The notes beneath the pieces were generated by a model. It was not told the origin of the DNA. It worked only from the letters and a program-made list of their open reading frames with translations, and did no database searches. 64,000 nt of DNA from a virus. The first letter of the stretch is position 1. Every line of letters starts with the position of its first letter. Made by a program: the position numbers and the translations under genes. Positions 9,367-17,662 of this stretch are shown in pieces. Location of the stretch: the IMG/VR virus record IMGVR_UViG_3300036668_000173, positions 23,313 through 87,312 of that record, one strand, 5' to 3'.

Positions 9367-9603
9367 ATGACAAACGAAACAACCCCAAACCCACAATTAA
9401 ACATCAACGATATTCAGGCAACCGTACAAGTCATTGACGTAGTCACCAAGCGTGGTGCCTTTGAAGGTGCAGAATTAGAAGCCGTAGGTAGCCTTCGTAA
9501 TCGCTTTGCGACATTTTTAAATGCCAATGCACCTGAAAAGCAAGAGCAAATTCCAGAGTCTGCTGGAGACACTGCACAACTCTTAAATGAATCAAAGGAC
9601 TAA
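9367..9603 (+). CDS. Small conserved protein next to the clamp
   Basis: 78 residues; function not recognised. Pattern INDIQATVQVIDVVTKRGAF and ELEAVGSLRNRF is of a kind found beside gp45 in other T4-like phages. The ATG at 9367 is chosen because GGAGAG lies 8 nt before it; an in-frame ATG at 9340 lies inside gp45 with no such site. Confidence 0.75.
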   Translation: MTNETTPNPQLNINDIQATVQVIDVVTKRGAFEGAELEAVGSLRNRFATFLNANAPEKQEQIPESAGDTAQLLNESKD

Positions 9604-9610
9604 TTAGATC

Positions 9611-9781
9611 ATGCAACTTCTTAAAAGAGTTATGCAAAAAAACGAAAAAGACGGAAGTTTTGAATTGCTTGTGGCTCTTGCGATTAACTCTGCAGAGTTG
9701 CAGAATCAGCTATCGACCGATAAAGATGCCTTTTATAATATCGGAAAAGAATTTGTTAATGTTATCACGGAGATAAAGTAA
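9611..9781 (+). CDS. Small hypothetical protein (56 aa)
   Basis: Short ORF MQLLKRVMQKNEKDGSFELL... ending TAATG, where the stop shares one base with the next start. Fills the gap between the clamp cluster and the DsbA-like gene. It sits near where T4 has gp33, but no gp33 features (such as a LDFLL tail) are visible. Confidence 0.6.
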   Translation: MQLLKRVMQKNEKDGSFELLVALAINSAELQNQLSTDKDAFYNIGKEFVNVITEIK

Positions 9782-10044
9782 TGTCTATAAATGTTGTTGT
9801 GCCCTCTTCGCCAGAAGATCGTGCTAGAATTCAATCAGCACTAAGTGAAATTTCTAATGCAATGACTCGCATTGAGTCAGAGCGAGCCTACATCAAAGAG
9901 TCCTTAGAAATGTTAGAAGAAAGTTTCGAGCTACCTAAAAAATATATGCGAAAGGTCGCGCTCGTGTATCATAAGCAAAATCTTAATGAAGTTCGAAATG
10001 AGTTTTCTGATGTAGAAGACATTTACAATGCAGTAACATCTTAA
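9781..10044 (+). CDS. dsbA: DsbA-like double-stranded DNA binding protein
   Basis: 87 residues. The C-terminal half (KKYMRKVALVYHKQN, EVRNEFSDVEDIYNAV) aligns by eye with T4 DsbA (GKMFNRLLALYHKDN, EVVELYDTVF), which binds dsDNA and helps late promoters. Moderate confidence because the family is small. Confidence 0.7.
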   Translation: MSINVVVPSSPEDRARIQSALSEISNAMTRIESERAYIKESLEMLEESFELPKKYMRKVALVYHKQNLNEVRNEFSDVEDIYNAVTS

Positions 10045-10058
10045 AGGAGTATTACCTC

Positions 10059-10262
10059 ATGGACAGTTTAGTTAAAAACAGTTTAATTATTATTTTTGCC
10101 CTAGGATTTTTAGTCTTTGCGCCAATCCTAACGATCATGTCATTAAATCAGCTATTTGATCTTGGTATCACAATTACCTTCTGGTCATGGGCTTCTGTGG
10201 TTTGGTTAAACATGACAGTTCTTGGTGGATTGTCTGCTTCAATAAAACACTTAAAAAAGTAG
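10059..10262 (+). CDS. Small two-helix membrane protein
   Basis: 67 residues with two hydrophobic segments (about 8-28 and 36-57), one containing ITFWSWASVVWLNM. Strong ribosome site AAAGGAG. Role unknown; similar small membrane proteins occur near gp44/45 in other T4-like phages. Confidence 0.75.
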   Translation: MDSLVKNSLIIIFALGFLVFAPILTIMSLNQLFDLGITITFWSWASVVWLNMTVLGGLSASIKHLKK

Positions 10263-10317
10263 TACAATAGTAAAATTATTTAATTGAAAACTTTATATCA
10301 TGGGGGGTATCTAATAT

Positions 10318-11259
10318 ATGTCTAATGAATTTTTATGGGTAGAAAAGTACAGACCTCAAACAGTTTCTGAGTGTATTTTACCTAAGTCAATAAAATCTAC
10401 TTTTTCTTCTATTCTTAAAAGTGGTGAGATACCCAACATGTTATTTACGGGTACTGCAGGAGTGGGTAAGACTACGATTGCTAGAGCCCTTTGTAATGAG
10501 CTTGGTCTTGATTACATCATAATCAATGGTTCCGAAGAGGGCAACATTGATACGCTTCGAGGCAAGATAAAACATTTTGCGTCTACCATATCTCTATCGG
10601 GTAGTGGGTACAAGGTTGTCATTCTGGATGAAGCCGACTATCTAAATGCAAACTCTTTTCAACCCGCGCTTCGTGGATTCATAGAAGAGTACTCAAAGAA
10701 CTGTAGGTTCATCCTTACCTGTAATTTTAAGAATCGTATCATTGAGCCATTGCATTCTCGTTGTTCTACCCACGAATTTAATATTCCAAATTCAGAAAAG
10801 CCTAAGTTAGCTTCAGAGTTTTTCAAGAGGTTAACAGGTATTTTAGAAAAGGAATCAGTACAGTTTGAACCAAGAGCTTTGGCAACACTGATCGAACGAT
10901 TCTTTCCTGATTGGCGTCGGGTTCTTAATGAGTGCCAACGGTATTCAATCAGTGGGTCGATTGATGCAGGAATTCTTGTAAACTTATCTGACACGAATGT
11001 TGATGTCCTAATGACTTCGTTAAAGGATAAAGACTTTAAGACAATGCGAAAATGGGTAGTCGACAATATCGATACAGACCCACAAATCATTTTTAGAAAA
11101 GTATATGATACGATGACCGATTTTGTTGCACCTGCTTCGGTTCCTCAGATGGTTTTAATCATTGCAGACTATCAATACAAAAATGCATTCGTTGCCGATC
11201 GAGAAATTAATACGGTCGCCTTTATGACAGAGTTGATGGCTAACATGGAGTGGAAATGA
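10318..11259 (+). CDS. 44: Clamp loader large subunit gp44
   Basis: 313 residues (T4: 319). AAA+ ATPase that loads gp45 with gp62. Walker A GTAGVGKTT (about residue 44), Walker B VVILDEADYL, SRC motif HSRCSTHEF. GGGGGG lies about 11 nt before the ATG. Confidence 0.96.
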   Translation: MSNEFLWVEKYRPQTVSECILPKSIKSTFSSILKSGEIPNMLFTGTAGVGKTTIARALCNELGLDYIIINGSEEGNIDTLRGKIKHFASTISLSGSGYKVVILDEADYLNANSFQPALRGFIEEYSKNCRFILTCNFKNRIIEPLHSRCSTHEFNIPNSEKPKLASEFFKRLTGILEKESVQFEPRALATLIERFFPDWRRVLNECQRYSISGSIDAGILVNLSDTNVDVLMTSLKDKDFKTMRKWVVDNIDTDPQIIFRKVYDTMTDFVAPASVPQMVLIIADYQYKNAFVADREINTVAFMTELMANMEWK

Positions 11260-11843
11260 AAACTAACCCTATAATTTTTGATTTTGAGACTCTAGGGACT
11301 GATGTCAATAAATGTGTAGTATTGTGTATGGGCATTCTTCAGTTTGACGACACACGGCTTAATTCTAATAACCCTTACACCTACGAAGAGTTATTGAATC
11401 TTGGTGTTCTAATTAAGTTTGACGTCTCTTTACAAGTCAATAAGTACGGAAGAAAAATAGATCCTCAAAGTGTCGATTGGTGGTCAGAACAATCTAAAGA
11501 GTCAAGGAAGATTCTTACCCCAACAAAGTCTGATGTGTCAATTGATACATTACATGGCATTCTCTGTGCTTACGATCAACCAAGGAAGATATATACTAGA
11601 GGTAGTAATTTTGATCCCCTTATTTTAGATTCTTTGATGCTCGACACCAAAAAAAGTAATCCGTTTGATTGGTGGAATTTTAGAGATACTCGTTCTCTAA
11701 TTGAAGGTTTGTCGTATGGATCTGGTTTGAAACATAATTATATACCCGAAGAATTGGAAGGTAAAATTGTGGCACATAACCCAATACACGATATCGCATT
11801 AGATGTCATAAGGATTCAACAACTAGCAAGACTTATGTTATAA
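11256..11843 (+). CDS. dexA: DexA-like 3'-5' exonuclease
   Basis: 195 residues, DEDD family. FDFETLG (catalytic DxE), SVDWWSEQSKESRK (T4 STIEWWKNQSPEARK), FRDTRSLIEGL, and C-terminal AHNPIHDIALDVI (T4 AHDSIHDCAKDIL). T4 DexA degrades DNA from 3' ends. ATG at 11256 overlaps the gp44 stop (ATGA) after ATGGAG; a GTG 6 nt upstream is less likely. Confidence 0.9.
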   Translation: MKTNPIIFDFETLGTDVNKCVVLCMGILQFDDTRLNSNNPYTYEELLNLGVLIKFDVSLQVNKYGRKIDPQSVDWWSEQSKESRKILTPTKSDVSIDTLHGILCAYDQPRKIYTRGSNFDPLILDSLMLDTKKSNPFDWWNFRDTRSLIEGLSYGSGLKHNYIPEELEGKIVAHNPIHDIALDVIRIQQLARLML

Positions 11844-11844
11844 T

Positions 11845-12138
11845 ATGCTAATTACTTCAATTAGACGTACCACAAACTGGATCAAATATGATTTTAGCTC
11901 TCATCCTATTCGTTTTCTCATTGAGTTGTGCGCTTGGGGCATATCAATTGCTTGTAGCATTACGATGGCAGTCACCGTCCCGAACCCGCCATTACTTATT
12001 TTATATCCTATCTGGATTATTGGTTGTTCAATGTATCTCTGGTCTGCTCATACTCGCAAATCTTTTGGAATGTTCGCGAACTACATGTTACTTGTCATTA
12101 TAGATTCGGTTGGTTTAATTAGAATGGTGGTCTTATGA
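11845..12138 (+). CDS. Conserved multi-helix membrane protein
   Basis: 97 residues, about three transmembrane segments. Pattern DFSSHPIRFLIELCAWGIS, MAVTVPNPPLLILYPIWIIG, SFGMFANYMLLVIIDSVGL is a recurrent small membrane protein of marine T4-like phages. Role unknown. ATGA overlap with gp62. Confidence 0.75.
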   Translation: MLITSIRRTTNWIKYDFSSHPIRFLIELCAWGISIACSITMAVTVPNPPLLILYPIWIIGCSMYLWSAHTRKSFGMFANYMLLVIIDSVGLIRMVVL

Positions 12139-12515
12139 ATCCTTATGAATATGTTAAATCTATCAATCAAACAAAAGAAAACATTATGGTCGATGACGAG
12201 TCCGAGAAAGGCTACAATTCGTATATTGTAAATCGAAGCCTGTCATATTTTAATGACACTGTTATGTTTGCCAATGAAATGAATGTAAATCATCAATTAG
12301 ACAATCGACTAAAGTATGAGTTTCTATTAGGGACTATTCGTAAGAAGGCTAGGTTCTCTAAATGGATAAAGCCCGACACCGAAGAGTCTCTAAACATAAT
12401 CAAAGAGTGTTACGGATATAGTAACGAAAAGGCTCTTCAAGTGTTAAATTTATTGTCTGTCGAACAAATAGGACAGATCAAAAGACGACTATCGAAGGGT
12501 GGTCGGACTCCTTAA
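12135..12515 (+). CDS. 62: Clamp loader small subunit gp62 (short form)
   Basis: 126 residues, much shorter than T4 gp62 (187) but like the short form of marine relatives (GYNSYIVNRSLSYF, LDNRLKYEFLLGTIRKK, RFSKWIKP). Partner of gp44. Start overlaps the previous stop. Position between gp44 and RegA agrees with T4 order. Confidence 0.8.
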   Translation: MNPYEYVKSINQTKENIMVDDESEKGYNSYIVNRSLSYFNDTVMFANEMNVNHQLDNRLKYEFLLGTIRKKARFSKWIKPDTEESLNIIKECYGYSNEKALQVLNLLSVEQIGQIKRRLSKGGRTP

Positions 12516-12595
12516 AGTTTTTAGATGTTGATCAGTTTACCCTCTACTGACCAACTGTTAAATGTGTAAGAGGGAATTCATGGAGTTATAATATA

Positions 12596-12781
12596 ATGTC
12601 TCATAAAGAAAAAATCGCAAAGTACTTAACAAAAAAAGAACAGACTATTCGTCAACTTAGTAGCTTGTTGAGTATCAAAGAAAATGCGGTTCGTTCGCGT
12701 GTAGCCGAGCTTCGACAAGACGGCATGAGTATCGAAACAATCACTACGAAGAGTGGCAAGACTGCATACAAGATGTCGTAA
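12596..12781 (+). CDS. Small winged-helix DNA-binding protein
   Basis: 61 residues: MSHKEKIAKYLTKKEQTIRQ, then LSIKENAVRSRVAELR as a recognition helix and a short wing (ETITTKSGKTAY). Likely binds DNA. It lies just before the terminator/late-promoter hairpin and has TATAATATAATG right before its start. Target unknown. Confidence 0.7.
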   Translation: MSHKEKIAKYLTKKEQTIRQLSSLLSIKENAVRSRVAELRQDGMSIETITTKSGKTAYKMS

Positions 12782-12800
12782 TACAAATCTTTGATGTCCT

Positions 12801-12856
12801 ATAACAAAGATAGTGCGTGAGTATAAATACTTTCATACTATCTTTGTTATTTTTTT
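12801..12856 (+). terminator. Intrinsic terminator with a late promoter in its loop
   Basis: Perfect 14-bp inverted repeat: ATAACAAAGATAGT (12801-12814) and its complement at 12837-12850, running into TTTTTTT. The 22-nt loop contains TATAAATA. Early transcripts should stop here; late transcripts start inside and keep only the 3' arm. Confidence 0.8.
12822..12829 (+). promoter_or_regulatory. gp55-type late promoter TATAAATA
   Basis: Exact T4 late consensus in the loop of the terminator hairpin, 39 bp before the start at 12869. Confidence 0.75.
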
Positions 12857-12868
12857 AAGTGAGGTTAT

Positions 12869-14479
12869 ATGAATTGTCCAGAATGCCAGAGTGAAAATGT
12901 TCACGGAAATGGTTTCAGAAATACCACGCAGGGTAGAACAAAACGATACCGATGTATGGGTTGTGGTAAAGGTTTTTCGCTACCTTCAGATCTTACAGGA
13001 GATAATGAAGATCTTGGTGCCTATGATGAGACCTATGTTCGAGAAAAAGAATGGTTAGAAGAAAAGATTAAGAACCATCGTAAATTCGTCATAACTTCGG
13101 CTCAGTCGAACACCGACACGAACGAGAAATTTTTAAAGTCTTTGCTTACTTTTTGCAAGCATAACAAGGCACAACTTTTAGTCATTCCGATTAAGTATAG
13201 AAATCCAACATCAGCAGAAGACGAAAGTAATTATACATGGAGCACTTCGCTTCAGGACTACATGATCGAAAACAATTTTAAATTGCATCCAAATCTTAAG
13301 GTCTTAGGCGCATTGAAAATAAATGCAACTGCAGAAAATCCTATGACGGGTCTAGATCCCATTTCAAAGGGAGACTCTGTAATCATTGGGCATAACCAAT
13401 TACAAATGAAAACGCTTGCGGTGCAACAAAGCGACTTCCCTGTCATCATGTCTTCGACAGGAACCGTGTCCGAAAAAGATTATTCAATTTCTAAAATGGG
13501 TTACAAGGCTCAGTTCAACCATTCATTTTCGGCTGTACTTGTCGAGCTACCACCACTAAATGCAAAAGATGATAATGACGTGTTTCATATTAGGCATTTA
13601 AATTTTGATGGTCGTGGGTTCTTTGACTTGTCGTATTACTATTTGCCTACTAAGGCAACCAAAGACGTCTCTAGTGTAGAAGCAATTGTTACGGGCGACG
13701 AACATGCATTGTTTACAGATCCAGTAGTTAAGTCGGTGACCTATATGTCACAGGACTCAATTGTAAAAACTTTGAAGCCTAAATTTATTGTTCGTCATGA
13801 TGTGCTTGATTGTTATACGGTAAGCCACCACCACAGACATTCGGTGTTTACTCAGTATGCAAAATATAAATGTGGTATGAATAAGATCGAAGACGAGTTG
13901 AATTTAACCATTCAGTACATAAAGGAAACAAGTCCAATATTGGCAACAAATTTAATTGTTCCTTCTAATCACAATGATCACTTGACGAGGTGGTTAAACG
14001 AGACGGATCCAAAGTATGAGCCATGGAATGCTGTGTTATACCACAAACTCATGTACCGTATGTTGGAACATACTAATATCGATTCGTCGGGTACGGTTCA
14101 TCCAAATCCGTTTGAGCTTTATTGTGGACACAGTTTTAAAAATTCGGGGAATAAGGTAGAGTTTTTGAGTCGAAACACTTCATACAAAATCAAAGAAATT
14201 GAAATTGGTTTACATGGTGATAAGGGCCAGAATGGGTCGCGTGGGTCTAGAAAACAGTTGTCTACGTTACCATCAAAGACGATTATAGGACACTCTCACA
14301 GCCCTGGGATCGAAAAAGGTTGCTACCAAGTAGGTACGTCCTCCTACCTTAAATTAGAGTACACGTCTGGGCCCTCCTCTTGGCTTCACACACATTGTCT
14401 GATCTACTCGAACGGTAAGAGACAACTTATCAATATTATTCGAGGAAAGTGGCGAGGGGATTCTAAGATTCACAAGTGA
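12869..14479 (+). CDS. Zinc-ribbon plus metallophosphoesterase, T5 A1-like nuclease candidate
   Basis: 536 residues. N terminus is a transposase-type zinc ribbon (CPEC ... CMGC, residues 3-33). The C-terminal domain has phosphoesterase motifs GDEH, SHHHRH, PSNHND, GLHGDKG and GHSHSPG. This order resembles T5 protein A1, an Mre11-like factor linked to host DNA degradation, and related HTH or zinc-ribbon phosphoesterases. A late promoter and terminator lie directly upstream, so it is probably expressed late. Nuclease activity is inferred, not shown. Confidence 0.75.
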   Translation: MNCPECQSENVHGNGFRNTTQGRTKRYRCMGCGKGFSLPSDLTGDNEDLGAYDETYVREKEWLEEKIKNHRKFVITSAQSNTDTNEKFLKSLLTFCKHNKAQLLVIPIKYRNPTSAEDESNYTWSTSLQDYMIENNFKLHPNLKVLGALKINATAENPMTGLDPISKGDSVIIGHNQLQMKTLAVQQSDFPVIMSSTGTVSEKDYSISKMGYKAQFNHSFSAVLVELPPLNAKDDNDVFHIRHLNFDGRGFFDLSYYYLPTKATKDVSSVEAIVTGDEHALFTDPVVKSVTYMSQDSIVKTLKPKFIVRHDVLDCYTVSHHHRHSVFTQYAKYKCGMNKIEDELNLTIQYIKETSPILATNLIVPSNHNDHLTRWLNETDPKYEPWNAVLYHKLMYRMLEHTNIDSSGTVHPNPFELYCGHSFKNSGNKVEFLSRNTSYKIKEIEIGLHGDKGQNGSRGSRKQLSTLPSKTIIGHSHSPGIEKGCYQVGTSSYLKLEYTSGPSSWLHTHCLIYSNGKRQLINIIRGKWRGDSKIHK

Positions 14480-14497
14480 CCTCTAAAATCATTCTTT

Positions 14498-14505
14498 TAT
14501 AAATA
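14498..14505 (+). promoter_or_regulatory. Late promoter motif TATAAATA before regA
   Basis: Exact late consensus 39 bp before the RegA start in a 65-bp gap. Late expression of RegA would be unusual, so this may be chance or a secondary promoter. Confidence 0.5.
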
Positions 14506-14544
14506 ACATATATTATTGTTATTGCATCATAAAGGAATATTAAA

Positions 14545-14973
14545 ATGAGTGAATTTGTAAATCAATCAGAGCCCGTTGTATGGGATCCCTCTATGATGTT
14601 AGAGGTGATCCTAAACGAACCCGATGACTTTTTAAAAGTCCGAGAAACCTTAACACGGATTGGGGTCGCATCAAGAAAAGATAATACTCTATTTCAGTCG
14701 TGTCATATACTACACAAGCAAGGTCGATACTTTATCGTACACTTCAAGGAAATGTTTTTACTTGATGGTAAACCTTCTAATTTAGTAAAAAATGATCTTC
14801 AGAGGCGAGACACCATTATAACGTTACTATCCGACTGGGGTTTGATAACTGTTTTAGAAAATGGTCGAGATCTAGATTGTGCCCCACTAAGACAAATCAA
14901 AGTACTTTCGTTTAAAGAAAAGGAAAACTGGTTGTTGTCCCCAAAATATAATATTGGGAATTCGGATCGATAG
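14545..14973 (+). CDS. regA: RegA translational repressor
   Basis: 142 residues (T4: 122). Binds early mRNAs at their start sites. Core nearly follows T4: PDDFLKVRETLTRIGVAS, QSCHILHKQGRYFIVHFKEM, LLSDWGLI, SFKEKENWLLSPKYNIGN. Compared with T4, which starts at the MIEITLKKPEDF position, it has about 17 extra N-terminal residues; the ATG at 14545 is kept because AAAGGA precedes it by 8 nt. Lies upstream of gp43 as in T4, but separated by about 2.7 kb of inserted genes. Confidence 0.93.
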   Translation: MSEFVNQSEPVVWDPSMMLEVILNEPDDFLKVRETLTRIGVASRKDNTLFQSCHILHKQGRYFIVHFKEMFLLDGKPSNLVKNDLQRRDTIITLLSDWGLITVLENGRDLDCAPLRQIKVLSFKEKENWLLSPKYNIGNSDR

Positions 14974-14979
14974 AATACA

Positions 14980-15834
14980 ATGACTCATATTCGTGGGATG
15001 TTGGGTCTTGGTGATAGCATATACCAAAGAGCCTTTATAAAAAAGATGGATCATGAAGTATATCTCGAAACACCATGGCCACAACTCTATGAAGACCTAT
15101 CTAATGTAAAATTTGTTTTACCCTCTAGAAGCCTAAGAACCCAAGATAAAAATGTAACGTCTTACTGGGTCGAATGGGAAGTTCCTCCAGAGATATGTAA
15201 CACGATACGAGTCAATTATAGAGATATCAGTAAATCAGAAAAAAGTATAATTCAGGCAATGTCTGAATGTTTCGATGTAGGAGTGCCAGAATCTTTTGAC
15301 CTACCCGACTTCACAGACGAATGTTCATGGGTTAAGACTCTAGGAGATTTTGCCTTAGTGCGACCAGTGACCGAAAGGAAAGAGTGGTACAACACGTCAC
15401 GAAATCCTAGACCCGAGTACGTAGAGCAGTCTGTTAACGCTCTAAGAGAAATGGGTGTGACCATTGTTTCTGTTGCAGATCTAAAGGATTCTGAAGAGTG
15501 GTTGGTAGGAAAAGATATAAACGCAGATTTTAAGTTTCATGCTGGACAACTGACCGTAAAGGAAATGATGGCTTTGACACAATCAGCATCCTATGTTATA
15601 GGTGGTGTTGGTTGGATAGTCCCAGCTTCGTTGGCATACAAAAGTAATGCATGGATTATTTTGGGTGGACAAGGTGGACTTAACTCCCCACAGAAGTTGG
15701 TAGATAAATTTTTGACTCCAGCCTTAAATTTTGTTGAGCCAGATAAATACTGTTTATGCTCTGGCATGACACACAATTGTAAAAAGGAAATTAGTAATTA
15801 TGAGCAAAAATTTACCAACTGGCTACGAAGATGA
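14980..15834 (+). CDS. GT9/heptosyltransferase-like glycosyltransferase
   Basis: 284 residues. Starts MTHIRGMLGLGDSIYQRAFI, a nucleotide-sugar glycosyltransferase B-type N terminus; near residues 205-230 YVIGGVGWIVPASLAYKSNA fits the nucleotide-sugar site of family 9. The C terminus has paired Cys. A related gene is at 35681-36535. Likely moves sugar groups onto an unknown acceptor. Confidence 0.65.
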   Translation: MTHIRGMLGLGDSIYQRAFIKKMDHEVYLETPWPQLYEDLSNVKFVLPSRSLRTQDKNVTSYWVEWEVPPEICNTIRVNYRDISKSEKSIIQAMSECFDVGVPESFDLPDFTDECSWVKTLGDFALVRPVTERKEWYNTSRNPRPEYVEQSVNALREMGVTIVSVADLKDSEEWLVGKDINADFKFHAGQLTVKEMMALTQSASYVIGGVGWIVPASLAYKSNAWIILGGQGGLNSPQKLVDKFLTPALNFVEPDKYCLCSGMTHNCKKEISNYEQKFTNWLRR

Positions 15835-16414
15835 ATTTATCTGGTACCCTGACCTACAGATGGGATATCACCCAAGAGATCCGATTGACTATGATGGCGA
15901 TTATTGGGACAAGTACCTTAAGTACGACAAATCAGATATGGGAGTCGAGCTTACACGAGCACGTTTAGATTTAGTTAAGCGACACAGTAAAAGTGCCGAT
16001 ATAATTGACATTGGTATCGGTGGTGGTTTATTTGTTAGTGAAATGAATTGCTATGGGTTTGACGTAAACGAACGCGCTAATCAATGGTTGCATTCCAATA
16101 ATAGATTTAAAAATCCGTACCAAGACCGAGCACATTCTATCACCTGTTGGGATTCGATTGAGCATGTTCCCGACCCTACCACACTATTGAAAAATGTTGA
16201 CAAGTGGTTCTTTGCCTCTATACCAATTTTTCAATCACCAGAGACAGTTAAAGATTCTAAACACTACCGACCTGGGGAACACATATGGTACTTCACCCAT
16301 GAAGGTTTCATTGCATGGGCAGGTCGTCATGGCTTTGAACTAGTCGAATGGAATGATCAAGAAACTTTACTGGGTCGCGAAGATATTCGCTCATACGCAT
16401 TCAAGAGAGTATAA
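15800..16414 (+). CDS. SAM-dependent methyltransferase-like protein
   Basis: 204 residues, class I methyltransferase pattern: motif I IIDIGIGGGLFV, then CWDSIEHVPDP and HIWYFTHEGF. Overlaps the glycosyltransferase by 35 bp with AAGGAA before its ATG, so the two are coupled and probably act in one modification pathway. Substrate unknown. Confidence 0.75.
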   Translation: MSKNLPTGYEDEFIWYPDLQMGYHPRDPIDYDGDYWDKYLKYDKSDMGVELTRARLDLVKRHSKSADIIDIGIGGGLFVSEMNCYGFDVNERANQWLHSNNRFKNPYQDRAHSITCWDSIEHVPDPTTLLKNVDKWFFASIPIFQSPETVKDSKHYRPGEHIWYFTHEGFIAWAGRHGFELVEWNDQETLLGREDIRSYAFKRV

Positions 16415-16417
16415 ATA
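16410..16417 (+). promoter_or_regulatory. Late promoter TATAAATA, 5 nt before an ATG
   Basis: Exact late consensus overlapping the preceding stop. With T4 spacing, transcription would begin at the A of the next ATG, giving a leaderless message. The same 5-nt spacing occurs at 25805. Confidence 0.6.
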
Positions 16418-16422
16418 AAAGT

Positions 16423-16635
16423 ATGTTATCATTCAAAGAATACGAAGAAATATTACAAGAGGCTTCATATGCTGGAAATATCGGCATCATGGAGTTGGTA
16501 AAATTTTATAAACAGGCAGACCCTAAGACTATTGCTAAGGTTAAAGATCTCATCGCATCAAAGAAGAACAAAGAGGCGTGGGACATAATCCAAAAAGTGA
16601 CTGGGGTAACTCTTCACAAGTCTGCTTTTGCATAG
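16423..16635 (+). CDS. Small protein with capsid-targeting-like leader
   Basis: 70 residues. N terminus MLSFKEYEEILQEA matches the head-targeting leader of T4 internal proteins, with a gp21-type site L-Q-E before Ala. The mature part would be about 57 residues with no recognised domain. A late promoter abuts the gene. Predicted head-packaged small protein. Confidence 0.7.
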   Translation: MLSFKEYEEILQEASYAGNIGIMELVKFYKQADPKTIAKVKDLIASKKNKEAWDIIQKVTGVTLHKSAFA

Positions 16636-16727
16636 GTTTCTACTACCTTAGGAACGTAAAGCCGACACTACGATAAGGTGTCCCTGTATTCGGTAAGCAG
16701 GAAACCCGATATGCCTAATGGATATCG
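16635..16727 (+). ncRNA. Structured leader upstream of hsp20 (candidate cis-regulatory RNA)
   Basis: In the 132-bp gap before hsp20, GGTTTC (16635-16640) pairs with GAAACC (16701-16706), closing a domain that contains GACAC/GTGTC (16664-16668/16678-16682), CCGA/TCGG (16662-16665/16690-16693) and a competing ACCTTA/TAAGGT pair (16645-16650/16674-16679). A second hairpin CGATAT/ATATCG follows directly. Alternative pairings suggest a switch. Riboswitch-like candidates such as manA or wcaG are known in marine phages, but I could not match one. Confidence 0.5.
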
Positions 16728-16767
16728 ATTATTTTAAATTAAAACTCGCTTAATAGGAGCATTCACA

Positions 16768-17283
16768 ATGCAAAACACTTTTAACAACTCAGTAAAAGAC
16801 TTCGAGAAATTCTTCATTGGTTATGATGGCTATGCCCATCACTTGACAAAACTTCATCAAGACTTAACCAAGAACGCACCAAACTATCCCCCATACAATA
16901 TCAAAAAGATTGGCGAAAACACTTATACCATTGAACTAGCCGTTGCAGGTTTTAACAAGCAACAACTAGAAATTCATATCGATGGCGATAAACTTTCGGT
17001 CAAGGGAAATATTGACAAGTCCGAATCTTCTGGTACTATGTTATATGAAGGTATCGCGAACCGAGCGTTCACTCGGGCATTTGCCTTAAATGATAATGTC
17101 GTTGTAAAAAACGCAGGGTTGTTTAATGGTATGTTAAAAATCATGCTTGAACAAATTATTCCAGAAAAGAATAAGTCATATAAAATTGACATTCAAGATG
17201 ACGAGCCTCAATCTGTTTCTGAGTTTGCTTCGGGTAACATTCATCGTACAGGTGAACAGGTATTCGGTCCAGGCTCTAATTAA
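16768..17283 (+). CDS. hsp20: Hsp20 (alpha-crystallin) small heat-shock protein
   Basis: 171 residues. Alpha-crystallin domain about residues 30-135: YNIKKIGENTYTIELAVAGF, LSVKGN, and the hallmark A-x-x-x-x-G-x-L (AGLFNGMLKI). Holds unfolding proteins; common in aquatic T4-like phages. Ribosome site TAGGAG. A possible structured leader lies upstream. A small ATGGCG/CGCCAT hairpin without a T-run follows (17302-17326). Confidence 0.93.
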   Translation: MQNTFNNSVKDFEKFFIGYDGYAHHLTKLHQDLTKNAPNYPPYNIKKIGENTYTIELAVAGFNKQQLEIHIDGDKLSVKGNIDKSESSGTMLYEGIANRAFTRAFALNDNVVVKNAGLFNGMLKIMLEQIIPEKNKSYKIDIQDDEPQSVSEFASGNIHRTGEQVFGPGSN

Positions 17284-17350
17284 TATACCGTATTGAAATG
17301 AATGGCGGGTCGCATTGGCTCGCCATGTTACACTTATAGGATTATAAATC

Positions 17351-17644
17351 ATGAGCAATATTAAATTACTACGACTTAACTCGGGCGAAGAACTGATTGC
17401 CTCGATCACAGAAAATGAAAGCGGCGACTACCTTGCAAAAGATATCACGGTGCTGATCCCAACACAATCAAATACTCTAGGGCTTGCCCCATTCATGCCT
17501 TACTCGATCATTCCAGAAGTTGGCATCACATTCAAAGAAAAGGACATCATGTTCTTTACCAAGCCAATCGATGACCTTTTGACAAAATATAATGAAATGT
17601 TTAAAAAGATTGTTACGCCACCCGAGAAAAGGATAATCCTTTAA
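17351..17644 (+). CDS. Sm-like small protein
   Basis: 97 residues. IKLLRLNSGEELIASITENE, then DITVLIPT and TFKEKDIMFFT form an Sm/LSm-like beta pattern. Similar in outline to 1332-1733. It lies directly before the DNA polymerase. RNA binding is possible but unproven. Confidence 0.65.
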   Translation: MSNIKLLRLNSGEELIASITENESGDYLAKDITVLIPTQSNTLGLAPFMPYSIIPEVGITFKEKDIMFFTKPIDDLLTKYNEMFKKIVTPPEKRIIL

Positions 17645-17662
17645 GGTTGTTTTTGTGGTAAA

